This document shows positions 1 through 8,708 of a stretch of 64,000 bases of DNA, in pieces. A program made the translations under genes and the position numbers. The stretch is taken from the NCBI RefSeq assembly GCF_001875655.1, contig NZ_MKEQ01000001.1, positions 3,658,001-3,722,000 of the forward strand. Reading direction: 5' to 3'. Origin of the DNA: Enterobacter hormaechei ATCC 49162. Lineage in GTDB: Bacteria > Pseudomonadota > Gammaproteobacteria > Enterobacterales > Enterobacteriaceae. The stretch's first letter is position 1; every line of letters begins with the position of its first letter. A model generated the notes under the pieces. It ran no database searches. It was not told the origin of the DNA and worked only from the letters and a program-made list of their open reading frames with translations.

Positions 1-60
1 TGCTGGCGAAAACAGGTTAAAAAGCTATAATTCGTCAACCATTTTAAGGTGGAAGAAATA

Positions 61-957
61 ATGATTAATTTGAAAGCAGTCATACCGGTAGCGGGTTTGG
101 GCATGCACATGTTGCCCGCCACAAAGGCCATTCCTAAAGAGATGCTGCCGATCGTTGACAAGCCGATGATTCAGTACATCGTCGACGAGATTGTTGCTGC
201 GGGGATCAAAGAAATCGTTCTGGTGACGCACTCTTCGAAGAATGCCGTTGAGAACCACTTCGACACCTCTTATGAACTCGAAGCGCTGCTTGAGCAGCGC
301 GTTAAGCGTCAGCTTCTGGCAGAAGTGCAGTCTATTTGTCCTCCTGGCGTGACCATCATGAACGTGCGTCAGGCACAGCCACTGGGTCTGGGCCACTCTA
401 TCCTGTGCGCCCGCCCGGTGGTAGGGGATAACCCGTTCATCGTCGTTCTGCCGGATATCATTATTGATACCGCTTCCGCCGATCCTCTGCGTTACAACCT
501 GGCGGCAATGGTCGCGCGCTTCAATGAGACGGGCCGCAGCCAGGTGCTGGCGAAACGTATGAAGGGCGATCTCTCTGAGTATTCTGTTATTCAGACTAAA
601 GAGCCACTGGAGACGGAAGGGCAGGTGAGCCGTATCGTTGAGTTTATCGAAAAACCCGATCAGCCGCAGACCCTGGACTCCGATCTGATGGCGGTAGGCC
701 GTTATGTCCTGAATGCGGATATCTGGGCTGAACTGGAAAAAACCGAGCCGGGCGCCTGGGATCGTATCCAGCTGACCGATGCGATTGCTGAGCTGGGGAA
801 AAAGCAGTCGGTTGATGCGATGCTGATGACCGGTGACAGCTACGATTGCGGTAAGAAAATGGGGTATATGCAGGCATTTGTGAACTATGGCCTGCGTAAC
901 CTGAAGGAAGGGGCGAAGTTCAGAAGCCGGATTGAGAAGTTACTGGCTAACAGTTGA
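61..957 (+). CDS. galF: GalF, UTP-glucose-1-phosphate uridylyltransferase-like subunit
   Basis: 298 aa, matching the usual GalF length. The N-terminal nucleotidyltransferase loop reads [19 protein letters not shown] (residues 12-30). True GalU enzymes have T-R where this has M-H, the feature that separates the weakly active GalF from GalU. GalF is thought to modulate UDP-glucose synthesis in the cytoplasm and marks the 5' border of enterobacterial O-antigen loci. ATG at 61 is preferred over an upstream GTG at 49 because an AAGGTGG ribosome site ends 8 bases before 61 and the protein then aligns with other GalF proteins. A hairpin terminator follows. Recognition is firm; the regulatory role is family knowledge. 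Confidence 0.96.
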   Translation: MINLKAVIPVAGLGMHMLPATKAIPKEMLPIVDKPMIQYIVDEIVAAGIKEIVLVTHSSKNAVENHFDTSYELEALLEQRVKRQLLAEVQSICPPGVTIMNVRQAQPLGLGHSILCARPVVGDNPFIVVLPDIIIDTASADPLRYNLAAMVARFNETGRSQVLAKRMKGDLSEYSVIQTKEPLETEGQVSRIVEFIEKPDQPQTLDSDLMAVGRYVLNADIWAELEKTEPGAWDRIQLTDAIAELGKKQSVDAMLMTGDSYDCGKKMGYMQAFVNYGLRNLKEGAKFRSRIEKLLANS

Positions 958-975
958 TTTATCCCACAAATGAAC

Positions 976-1036
976 AAACGGCAGATGTTGTTTGGTTATG
1001 TTTATCATAAACAAATTATCATTGCCGTTTTTTATT
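976..1036 (+). terminator. Probable galF terminator
   Basis: An AAACGGCA arm at 976-983 pairs with TGCCGTTT at 1023-1030, with inner pairing between TTGTTT and AAACAA, and a T-rich tract follows. It would separate galF transcription from the O-antigen operon. Confidence 0.6.
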
Positions 1037-1189
1037 ATTTTTTTAGGTAATATTGAATTACTATCAATTACATAAAGTTATCAAATCAAAATGAAGGCTG
1101 ATTTGTACTTGTTTCTTAAAGCAATTAGTACGACAATTAACGCCAGTTTTTCCCCTTTATAGACTCCAAAGTAACTATCAATATTAGCT

Positions 1190-1228
1190 CAGTGCACTGG
1201 TAGCTGTTAAGCCAGGGGCGGTAGCATT
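1190..1228 (+). promoter_or_regulatory. JUMPstart element with ops site (RfaH recruitment)
   Basis: The 39-base stretch follows the known JUMPstart consensus almost throughout; visible differences are an A at 1196 (consensus T) and ATT at the end. The ops core GGCGGTAGC lies at 1217-1225. In Enterobacteriaceae, RNA polymerase pauses at ops and loads RfaH, which suppresses termination across long polysaccharide operons. It sits directly upstream of the first O-antigen gene, as expected. Confidence 0.95.
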
Positions 1229-1248
1229 TGTTTCGAAAAGGTAAATAC

Positions 1249-2682
1249 TTGAAAGAAAAGCAACATGATCTTAAAGCCGGATTTAAGTGGAGTGCAATAG
1301 AACGCATCATTACACAATTTGCACAATTATTAGTCCTGCTAGTCTTGGCGAGAATATTAGGTCCTAAGGCTTATGGCTTAGTTGGTATGTTAACAATTTT
1401 TATAGCTGTTTCACAAACACTAGTTGACAGCGGTTTTTCGTCTGCCTTGATAAGGCGTAATAATAATACACAAAAGCAGTATTCAACTATTTTTTGGTTT
1501 AATTTCGGGACTGCACTTTTTTTATACTTTGTGATTTTCTTTTGTGCAAATGGAATTAGTCAATTTTTTAACGAACCGCAACTAGAAAACATAATAAAAG
1601 TTTTAGGTTTGGTTATCATCATCAATGCTCTATGCATAGTTCATAAAACAAAACTTACTATCATTTTAGATTTTAAAAGCCAATCACAAATATCATTTTT
1701 ATCAGTGCTAATTAGTGGTGTAGGTAGTATTGTTATAGCTCTAAATGGAGGAGGGGTTTGGTCAATTGTATTCAATAATATAAGTTTTTCATTATTATCA
1801 ACAATTATGTATTTTTATAAATGTAAGTGGGTTCCTGATCTAGTTTTTAATAGAAGATTTTTCTATGCTACTTCGAAATTTAGCAGTAATTTATTAGTAG
1901 CATCATTATTGAATACATTCTTCGATAATATATACCAGTTAGTTATTGGCAAATTTTACAACACGGCTCAAGTTGGTTTTTTTACGCAAGCTAAAAATTT
2001 AACGTTATTACCAACCAATACATATTCGGCAATAATACAACGGGTTACTTATCGCTATTTTAGCGAGATAAAAAATAATAGAATAAAGCTTAACGAACAG
2101 TACGAAGAAACAGTTAAATACGCAACTGTTATTTTTTTTCCAATGATATTTGGATTAGCCTTTTTTAGTGAAAATATAGTAAGTATTATATTAGGTAAAG
2201 AGTGGTTAACAACTTCCCGTTATATTTTTGTATTATGTTTCTGTTATTGTTTTTATCCTATTCATGCACTAAGTTTGAATGTTCTTAATGTATATGGAAG
2301 ATCAGATCTTTTCCTAAGGCTAGAAGTATTTAAAAAAATACTTATTACCCTGTTAATGGTAGCTACTATTAAATTTGGTATAGAATGGATGTGCTGGGGG
2401 TTGGTTTTATACTCCGTTATCGCGACTTATATAAATTCAATTTATACAAATAAGTTTTTAGATACAACTTTCATAAAATTGCTGAGTATTATTAGCCCTG
2501 CGTTTATAATATCGCTGATTTCTTTTTTTGCATCACATCTAATAATTAATAATTTGTCAAATGAATATCTTAAATTAGGAGGTTTACTACTCGGTTGTTG
2601 CGTATATTTTTTGATTTATTATATGCATGATAAAAATACTGTAAAAACAATATATTTTTGGATGAAGCGTGATGGCAAATAG
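1249..2682 (+). CDS. wzx: Wzx O-antigen flippase (polysaccharide biosynthesis transporter)
   Basis: A hydrophobic protein of 477 aa with repeated membrane segments and the N-terminal GFKWSAIERIITQ signature of the WzxC-like oligosaccharide flippase family. It would move undecaprenyl-diphosphate-linked O units across the inner membrane. TTG at 1249 is chosen because AAAGG ends 7 bases upstream and the protein then begins like other flippases; a TTG at 1228 lies within the ops element and has no ribosome site. Its 3' end overlaps the next gene by 11 bases. Base composition is very AT-rich compared with galF, indicating acquired DNA. Which O unit it carries cannot be read from sequence. Confidence 0.85.
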   Translation: MKEKQHDLKAGFKWSAIERIITQFAQLLVLLVLARILGPKAYGLVGMLTIFIAVSQTLVDSGFSSALIRRNNNTQKQYSTIFWFNFGTALFLYFVIFFCANGISQFFNEPQLENIIKVLGLVIIINALCIVHKTKLTIILDFKSQSQISFLSVLISGVGSIVIALNGGGVWSIVFNNISFSLLSTIMYFYKCKWVPDLVFNRRFFYATSKFSSNLLVASLLNTFFDNIYQLVIGKFYNTAQVGFFTQAKNLTLLPTNTYSAIIQRVTYRYFSEIKNNRIKLNEQYEETVKYATVIFFPMIFGLAFFSENIVSIILGKEWLTTSRYIFVLCFCYCFYPIHALSLNVLNVYGRSDLFLRLEVFKKILITLLMVATIKFGIEWMCWGLVLYSVIATYINSIYTNKFLDTTFIKLLSIISPAFIISLISFFASHLIINNLSNEYLKLGGLLLGCCVYFLIYYMHDKNTVKTIYFWMKRDGK

Positions 2683-3601
2683 AACAATATCAGTTTCCGT
2701 TGTTATTCCAGTTTATAATTGTGAAACAACAATAAAAAAAACCATCGATTCTGTACTTGCGCAGGATAATTTAGATTTCGAGGTTATCATCGTCGATGAT
2801 GGTTCTACAGATAGAAGCGCTGAAATCATAACTAAATATGAAGATGCGCGCATTCGTTATTTTTACCAAGAAAATAGTGGGATAAGTAGTGCTTTAAATT
2901 ATGGCATTTCTCAATCTAATGCTGAATTTATTGCTAGAATCGATGGTGATGATGTAGCTTTACCAAACAGACTCAAAGTTCAATATGAAATCCTTAAAAG
3001 GAATATTCGAGTATGTCTAGTAGGAACAGCTGTTGATTATATTAATTCCCAGGGAGTCATTATTGGTAGGACTTTTCCTTACATATTTCCCTTTAGCGCA
3101 TCGAATATATTATTACAGCAAAACTTATATGCCCATCCTTCGGTTATGTTTAGGAAAGATATTTTTCTGAAAGCAGGGGGGTACCCAAATGAATTGTCGG
3201 GAATATGTGAAGATTATTATCTCTGGACACGTATGATTAAGTTTGGAAAAATGATTAATTTATCTGAATCTCTAACACAATATCGAATTTCAGAAGGACA
3301 AATTACAGATTGGGTGCCTAGTAAAGAATATTACAGGCTTATCAGAAAAATAATATCATGTGATGTCATTGATTCTAGGTTAGTATCTAAGTTAAAAGAA
3401 ACTAAAGAAAATGACAAACAAGCTAACCTTATAAATTCTAAAAGTATTAAATTTAAGCGGGAGCAAGTAATCAAAAATAATCTGTTCAACAGGATTTATT
3501 CCTACCTTATAAAATATAAAGTTTCAAAATGTAATGCAGCGAAGTACGTATGTATAGTAAAGAGTATGATAATTTATTTACGCCATACCCTGAATAAATA
3601 A
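2672..3601 (+). CDS. Family 2 glycosyltransferase
   Basis: 309 aa, GT-A fold. The nucleotide-binding VDDGS is at residues 41-45, the metal-binding DGDD at 91-94, and a downstream CEDYYLW segment supplies the usual acidic catalytic region. It should transfer one sugar from a nucleotide donor to the growing O unit at the inner face of the cytoplasmic membrane. ATG at 2672 overlaps the wzx stop, pointing to translational coupling; a GTG lies one codon upstream. The lysine-rich C-terminal tail of about 80 residues may help membrane association (inference). Donor and acceptor are unknown. AT-rich like its neighbours. Confidence 0.88.
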   Translation: MANRTISVSVVIPVYNCETTIKKTIDSVLAQDNLDFEVIIVDDGSTDRSAEIITKYEDARIRYFYQENSGISSALNYGISQSNAEFIARIDGDDVALPNRLKVQYEILKRNIRVCLVGTAVDYINSQGVIIGRTFPYIFPFSASNILLQQNLYAHPSVMFRKDIFLKAGGYPNELSGICEDYYLWTRMIKFGKMINLSESLTQYRISEGQITDWVPSKEYYRLIRKIISCDVIDSRLVSKLKETKENDKQANLINSKSIKFKREQVIKNNLFNRIYSYLIKYKVSKCNAAKYVCIVKSMIIYLRHTLNK

Positions 3602-3613
3602 TAGGGAAAATTC

Positions 3614-4795
3614 GTGAACGCCAATTTATTTTTGACTCTTACGTTATTTATAATAAATCCTATGCTGGGTACAATATCTTCGATAATTATACTTGCAAGG
3701 ATTGAATCTGTTAGTATTTTTTTAATCTCCCTAATGGGAGGAATTACAGCTTATAATCTTGTTCCTTATGAAACAATGGATTTAGCTACACATTATTACA
3801 AATTTGAAGCGTTGAAGGAAATTAGCTATTATTCTATCTTTAATGATGGGGTTAATGTTTTATTTTATTATTATATGAAGGTTTTAGGAGACCTCGGCTT
3901 CAACAAAGAATGGGTACCTTTTTTTAGCACGTTTTTCGGATACTTTTTTTTATTGACATCCTTGAAAAGAAATTTATCAGAATCTCTACATAATAGCACT
4001 AGAATATATTTGTATTTACTTTGGTTTTTGACTATATCCTTTTTATCTTTGAGTAATGGGATCAGAAGTGGGTTGTCAAGCGCATTATTTATTTACGCAC
4101 TTCAATATGTCTATAATAAAAAAATGTTCAAAGCAATTGTGTGGGGAATAATTTCAACATTAGTACATAGTTTTGTATTTCCTTTATTTTTTATCATAAT
4201 ACTTATAAATTTATTTAATAAACTTTTCTCCAAGAGGACGCTAAAGTTATGCCTCATTGCCTGCATGGTTGTATCAGGGCTTGTCGGTGTTCTTACGATT
4301 CTTGAAAGTATAATATCATCACTATCATTCATTCCCTACATTGATCAAATATATAAAATTTATATTGTTGGAGATCGTTGGGGTAGTTCTGCTGAGTTCG
4401 ATTTAAATACTAGGATTGCACAGTTCATCACTCAATTGCCATTCTTTTTTTCAGTTTTTGTTTTATTGATATCTAATCAAAAAAATATTCTTTTTATAAC
4501 TGCAATTCTCATTTCATGTATATCAATTATCACATTTCAATTTTGGGTTATTAGTGAGCGTTACCAATATGTTACAATACTAACAACAACGTTTTATTTG
4601 CTTTCAAAGGAAAGTACGTTTTTATTACCGAAAAGATTGTTATTCTTAGTTCTATTTATGTTGCAAGTTATTGTTACGGCATGGGCATTTTATCGCTTTA
4701 GATATATGTTAATCCCTAGTTTAGCTTTTATTACCTACCCTTTTCTTTTCTGTTTTTATCGCACTTTGGATTTATCAAAATTAATAAAGGTTTAA
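3614..4795 (+). CDS. wzy: Probable O-antigen polymerase Wzy (EpsG-like)
   Basis: 393 aa, almost entirely hydrophobic with about ten or more predicted membrane segments and a large mid-protein loop carrying NGIRSGLSSALFIYAL and a following HSFVFPLFF segment, a pattern typical of EpsG-type polymerases. It is the only polytopic protein in the cluster besides the flippase, so by elimination it is the polymerase linking O units in the periplasm under WzzB control. The start is GTG at 3614, preceded by AGGG. Wzy proteins diverge too far for name assignment by sequence alone; family membership plus context gives reasonable confidence. Confidence 0.75.
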   Translation: MNANLFLTLTLFIINPMLGTISSIIILARIESVSIFLISLMGGITAYNLVPYETMDLATHYYKFEALKEISYYSIFNDGVNVLFYYYMKVLGDLGFNKEWVPFFSTFFGYFFLLTSLKRNLSESLHNSTRIYLYLLWFLTISFLSLSNGIRSGLSSALFIYALQYVYNKKMFKAIVWGIISTLVHSFVFPLFFIIILINLFNKLFSKRTLKLCLIACMVVSGLVGVLTILESIISSLSFIPYIDQIYKIYIVGDRWGSSAEFDLNTRIAQFITQLPFFFSVFVLLISNQKNILFITAILISCISIITFQFWVISERYQYVTILTTTFYLLSKESTFLLPKRLLFLVLFMLQVIVTAWAFYRFRYMLIPSLAFITYPFLFCFYRTLDLSKLIKV

Positions 4796-4798
4796 GTT

Positions 4799-5860
4799 AT
4801 GAAGCGCAAAGTACTTCACATTGTTGGGACGTTAGACGTAGGTGGTATAGAGAAATGGGTTTGCAATATGATCAATTATGAGTTAAATAATGAAGACGAA
4901 ATCGATTTTTATATATATTCATTAGATGCTTCTCGTAATAAAATAGTCCCACAAATAAAATTACCAATAGGTAAAATATTCTTTACAAGCTCAAACTCTA
5001 TTACAGGAAGAATTTCCAGTTTTATAAAAATAATCAGACGCATAGAGCCAGAGGTTATACACTTCCATCCAGGTTATTCCTCAGGTATTTATTTAGTGCT
5101 TGCTAAATTATTTTCCAAAAATCTAACAATAGTGCATTCACACTCAGATAGAAGAAAAATTGATTTCAAGATTAGTAAGTTGCGGAAATGCTATATAGAA
5201 ATAATGAAGTTTTTTATTGGGAATTTCAGCGATTACAGAATTGCCGTATCAAAAGAAGCCGGAGATTCACTATTTGACGGGGATTACTTTATTCATCACT
5301 GTGGTGTACCAGAACCGAAAAAACTTATCCCTCAAGAAGAGCAAGATAAGCAAAACAGATCAAGTTATAAAATTTATCATATAGGGCGTGATTCAGAGGC
5401 TAAGAATTATCCGTTTATCTTGGCTCTGGCCGAAAGTTTGTTAGAAACTAATGATATTCAGTTCTATTGCTTAGGTGCCGGGTTAGAAAAAATACATAGC
5501 GAAGCCGTTCGGCGTAATATAAATAATATAAATTTCCCCGGATTTGTTGAAGATCCAAGTTACGAGATTTTACTAAATGCTGATTTATTTATATTGCCCT
5601 CTTTATGGGAAGGATTACCACTAAGTGTTGTTGAAGCTCAAAAATGTCGTATCCCATGTTTGGTATCAAAAGATGTAACAGAGGAATGTAACATCGGTTT
5701 AGCACATTTTATCAAACTTGATGTTCATGTTTGGAAAATGGCTATAATTAAATACAAAGAGTATAATGTTAACAATTACGAAATTGATAACATGAAATTC
5801 TCACTGGAAAATGACATGCGATATTTTAAAAAGTTATATGGGATAAAATATGTTAATTAA
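4799..5860 (+). CDS. Family 4 glycosyltransferase (GT-B)
   Basis: 353 aa. The N-terminal HIVGTLDVGGIEKWV is the glycine-rich acceptor-side loop of GT4 enzymes (about residues 8-21). In the C-terminal domain the E-x7-E motif spans E271 to E279 (EGLPLSVVE). Probably adds one sugar to the lipid-linked O unit. It starts 3 bases after the wzy stop and overlaps the acetyltransferase gene by 11 bases, so it belongs to the same operon. Linkage and donor cannot be predicted from sequence. Confidence 0.87.
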   Translation: MKRKVLHIVGTLDVGGIEKWVCNMINYELNNEDEIDFYIYSLDASRNKIVPQIKLPIGKIFFTSSNSITGRISSFIKIIRRIEPEVIHFHPGYSSGIYLVLAKLFSKNLTIVHSHSDRRKIDFKISKLRKCYIEIMKFFIGNFSDYRIAVSKEAGDSLFDGDYFIHHCGVPEPKKLIPQEEQDKQNRSSYKIYHIGRDSEAKNYPFILALAESLLETNDIQFYCLGAGLEKIHSEAVRRNINNINFPGFVEDPSYEILLNADLFILPSLWEGLPLSVVEAQKCRIPCLVSKDVTEECNIGLAHFIKLDVHVWKMAIIKYKEYNVNNYEIDNMKFSLENDMRYFKKLYGIKYVN

Positions 5861-6392
5861 AGCTTTCCGTAAGTTTAGACAAATCTTAAATACAGCTATT
5901 TATAAATCTTTATACAAGAGATTGTATATTAATCCTTTAAAATCACATTTTTTTGGAGTAATAACGATTGAGAATGAAGGAGAAGTGATTGTAGAGGATC
6001 TTTTTCGTGCTCGCAGAGGTATGTGTATTAATTGTAAAGGTGGTAAGATAAAAATCGGAAAGTCAGTTTTTTTCAATAATAACGTTACAATTAATTGCCA
6101 GCAAAGTGTATCAATTGGGGATAACGTCTTAATAGGGGAGGATGTTAAAATTTATGATCATGATCATGACTATCGTAAAGGAAACATCGAAAAAAGAGAC
6201 TCATTCATTTGTTCCCCTGTAAGTATTGGACATAATGTATGGATTGGTAGCAATGTGCTGATTCTTCGAGGTGTGACGATTGGGGATAATTGCATCGTTA
6301 GCGCTGGTTCAATTGTGACTAAAAGTATCCCAAGCGATAATATATTAATTCAAAAACAAATTTCCGAATATAAGCAAATAAAATTATTATGA
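5850..6392 (+). CDS. Left-handed beta-helix acyltransferase, probably O-acetyltransferase
   Basis: 180 aa. Imperfect hexapeptide repeats (I-G-x-x-V/N-x type) run from about residue 66 to 170 and form the left-handed parallel beta-helix of the WcaF/LacA-type acetyltransferases; the DHDHD segment at 103-107 holds the expected catalytic histidine region. Likely transfers acetyl from acetyl-CoA to a sugar hydroxyl of the O unit in the cytoplasm. The first 40 residues are basic and precede the helix. It overlaps the preceding GT4 by 11 bases and the next gene by 4 (ATGA). An N-acetyl acceptor is possible, but no amino-sugar synthesis genes are present. Confidence 0.82.
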   Translation: MLIKAFRKFRQILNTAIYKSLYKRLYINPLKSHFFGVITIENEGEVIVEDLFRARRGMCINCKGGKIKIGKSVFFNNNVTINCQQSVSIGDNVLIGEDVKIYDHDHDYRKGNIEKRDSFICSPVSIGHNVWIGSNVLILRGVTIGDNCIVSAGSIVTKSIPSDNILIQKQISEYKQIKLL

Positions 6393-7528
6393 TCAAAGAA
6401 AAAAAAATACTCTTCATAGATAGTTATCATAATTCCCTTTATGGCGCGCAGAAAAGCATGCTCAATTTAGCGGCAAAGCTTAAAGAGCGCAATTTAGAAG
6501 TTGTTATTGCGTCAGTTGCGCAAGGCGACCTTCTTAAAGAGGCAGGTGATAAAGGGTTTAATATATTCTGCTTTAATTTAAACCACTATTTACTACGTTC
6601 TGTTTCGGTTAATAATACCATTTTAAAGAAATTATGGTATCTTTGTGTATTATTACTTACATGGTGTAAAATACTTTTTAAGTACATACTGAAAGTAAAA
6701 AAATATGATATAATATGTATTAATGATATTCGAACTTGTATTTTACTATTGCCATTGATAATAATTTATCAAAAAAAGATGATATGGTATATACGCATAC
6801 GTGAAGAACAAAAAAAAATTGTTTATATACTATCGCACTTCTTTTCTATTGTTATATTTATATCTTCTGATTTACAAGAGGCTACACATTTATCTAAAAG
6901 AACTAAAACCGAGAAGCTTCTTACTGGTTTTCCAAATCATGACCTTAAGTTCCAAGAAACCAACTTAAACGAAGTTAAGTTTGTAACTGTTGGTTCAATT
7001 AATGCACGTAAAAACCAAATCGAGGTTTTAGATGTCTTTAAACGACTTGATGAAAAAATTAATTTTAAATGTACATTAGATATTATCGGTTCTTACGAAC
7101 CTGAAGATTACGATTATTATAAAAAATTAGAAAAGAAAATTTCAGATGATTTGTTACTAAAATATAAAGTTAAGATCAAAGGATATAGTAATAATGTTAT
7201 TAGTGAATTAGAACGATATGACGTATTCATTTTTTCTTCATTGAGGGAAGGATTGCCACGTTCAGTTATAGAAGCGTTGCAGGCAGGATTGTATGTTATA
7301 ACGAGACCGGTAGATGGAATAAAAGATATTATATTAATGGATGATTTAGGTTTTATTTACACAAGGCTAGATGAGTTTGATGATTTTACAGTGAATAAAA
7401 TTTCTCTATATACTAAAAATAAAAATTTAAAGCTCGCTCGCAATGCTTTTATTAATAAGCGATTCGATAATGATAAGTATGTCGATGATTTTTTAAAAAT
7501 CATTAATTCACTTTTAGGTAAAGCTTGA
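6389..7528 (+). CDS. Family 4 glycosyltransferase (GT-B)
   Basis: 379 aa. The N-terminal DSYHNSLYGAQKSMLNLA resembles the GT4 acceptor loop, GSINARKNQ near 202-210 begins the nucleotide-binding half, and E-x7-E runs from E287 to E295 (EGLPRSVIE). A hydrophobic stretch near residues 80-130 may mark membrane contact. Translation is coupled to the acetyltransferase by ATGA and to the next gene by a one-base TGATG overlap. Probable O-unit sugar transferase; sugar specificity unknown. Very AT-rich with long A and T runs. Confidence 0.85.
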   Translation: MIKEKKILFIDSYHNSLYGAQKSMLNLAAKLKERNLEVVIASVAQGDLLKEAGDKGFNIFCFNLNHYLLRSVSVNNTILKKLWYLCVLLLTWCKILFKYILKVKKYDIICINDIRTCILLLPLIIIYQKKMIWYIRIREEQKKIVYILSHFFSIVIFISSDLQEATHLSKRTKTEKLLTGFPNHDLKFQETNLNEVKFVTVGSINARKNQIEVLDVFKRLDEKINFKCTLDIIGSYEPEDYDYYKKLEKKISDDLLLKYKVKIKGYSNNVISELERYDVFIFSSLREGLPRSVIEALQAGLYVITRPVDGIKDIILMDDLGFIYTRLDEFDDFTVNKISLYTKNKNLKLARNAFINKRFDNDKYVDDFLKIINSLLGKA

Positions 7529-8688
7529 TGAAAGTTGGAAAAAAAATTAAGATTGTGCATGTACAATTGCTTCCATTATTAAGTGGAGTACAACGGGTAT
7601 CTCTTCAAGAGTTCCTATTATTGAATAGTGAACGATATGAGAAGATACTTATTTGCAAAGAACCAGGTGATTTAACTAAAGAGTCAGAGAAAGTTGGAGT
7701 GAAATGTTTTTATGTGTCCTCGCTTGTAAGAAATATATCACCGTTCGACGATTTTAAATCTTTTATTAATTTATTTTCATTATTTAAACAGATTAAGGCA
7801 GACATTGTCCACACACATTCCGCTAAGACTGGCGTACTGGGCCGTATTGCAGCAAAATTAGCTGGTGTACCAATTGTAATACATACAGTGCATGGATTTT
7901 CCTTCGAAAGTACAAATAATAAAGCAATATCTTACGTTTATAAATTTGTAGAATATGTGAGTGCTTTTTTTAGTGACAGAATTATTTGTTTACATGACGA
8001 AGATAAAAATAAATGTATAAATATTCTTAAAGTTCCTAGGGAAAAAATTTGTATATTGCCTAATGGTGTCGATTTGGATAAATACCATCCCGTAGAAGAA
8101 ATACAAAAAAAATTTTTAAGGTCGGATTTTAACCTCCAGAATGCTTCACTTATATTTACAATGGTTGGTCGATTATGGGATCAAAAAAATCCACTCTTGT
8201 TAGTTCAAGCTGCACAAAAGTATTTACGTAGTAATTCTGTATCAAATGATATTTTTATATTTGTAGGGGATGGTGATCTTAGGAGTCAAATTGAGAAATT
8301 AGCGGCTAAAGAGATAAGCGCTGGAAGAATTATTTTATTGGGGTGGCGAAATGATATTGCTGAAATTCTTTCTTTAAGCGATGTATTTATCTTACCTTCA
8401 AAATGGGAAGGTATGCCATTGGCGATACTAGAGGCGCAAGCTTCGGGTTTGCCTTGTATCGCTTCAGACATAGCTGGTAACAAATCTTTAATCAAAGATA
8501 ACATCAATGGTATCCTGTTTCAGAATGATTCTGTGGATAGCTTGCTAACTAAAATTATATTATTGTCATCAGCGGACGAAAGAAAGAGAATTAGTCATAA
8601 TGCAATGGATATAGTTAAAAAGAAACACTGTATTCATTCAAGAATTAAAGAAATGGAATCTTTATATGAAAGTTTACTCAATCAATAG
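7528..8688 (+). CDS. Family 4 glycosyltransferase (GT-B)
   Basis: 386 aa from ATG at 7528; a TTG one codon upstream is less likely. HTHSAKTGVLGRIAAKLAG at about 96-113 and the VHGFSFE segment after it are typical of PglA/CapM-type GT4 enzymes; GRLWDQKNP at 214-222 opens the donor-binding half, and E-x7-E lies at E294 to E302 (EGMPLAILE). Likely the third GT4 building this O unit, acting at the cytoplasmic membrane face. It starts on the stop codon of the preceding gene. The linkage formed is not predictable here. Confidence 0.88.
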   Translation: MKVGKKIKIVHVQLLPLLSGVQRVSLQEFLLLNSERYEKILICKEPGDLTKESEKVGVKCFYVSSLVRNISPFDDFKSFINLFSLFKQIKADIVHTHSAKTGVLGRIAAKLAGVPIVIHTVHGFSFESTNNKAISYVYKFVEYVSAFFSDRIICLHDEDKNKCINILKVPREKICILPNGVDLDKYHPVEEIQKKFLRSDFNLQNASLIFTMVGRLWDQKNPLLLVQAAQKYLRSNSVSNDIFIFVGDGDLRSQIEKLAAKEISAGRIILLGWRNDIAEILSLSDVFILPSKWEGMPLAILEAQASGLPCIASDIAGNKSLIKDNINGILFQNDSVDSLLTKIILLSSADERKRISHNAMDIVKKKHCIHSRIKEMESLYESLLNQ

Positions 8689-8708
8689 AATATTATAAAA
8701 GGCGACAT

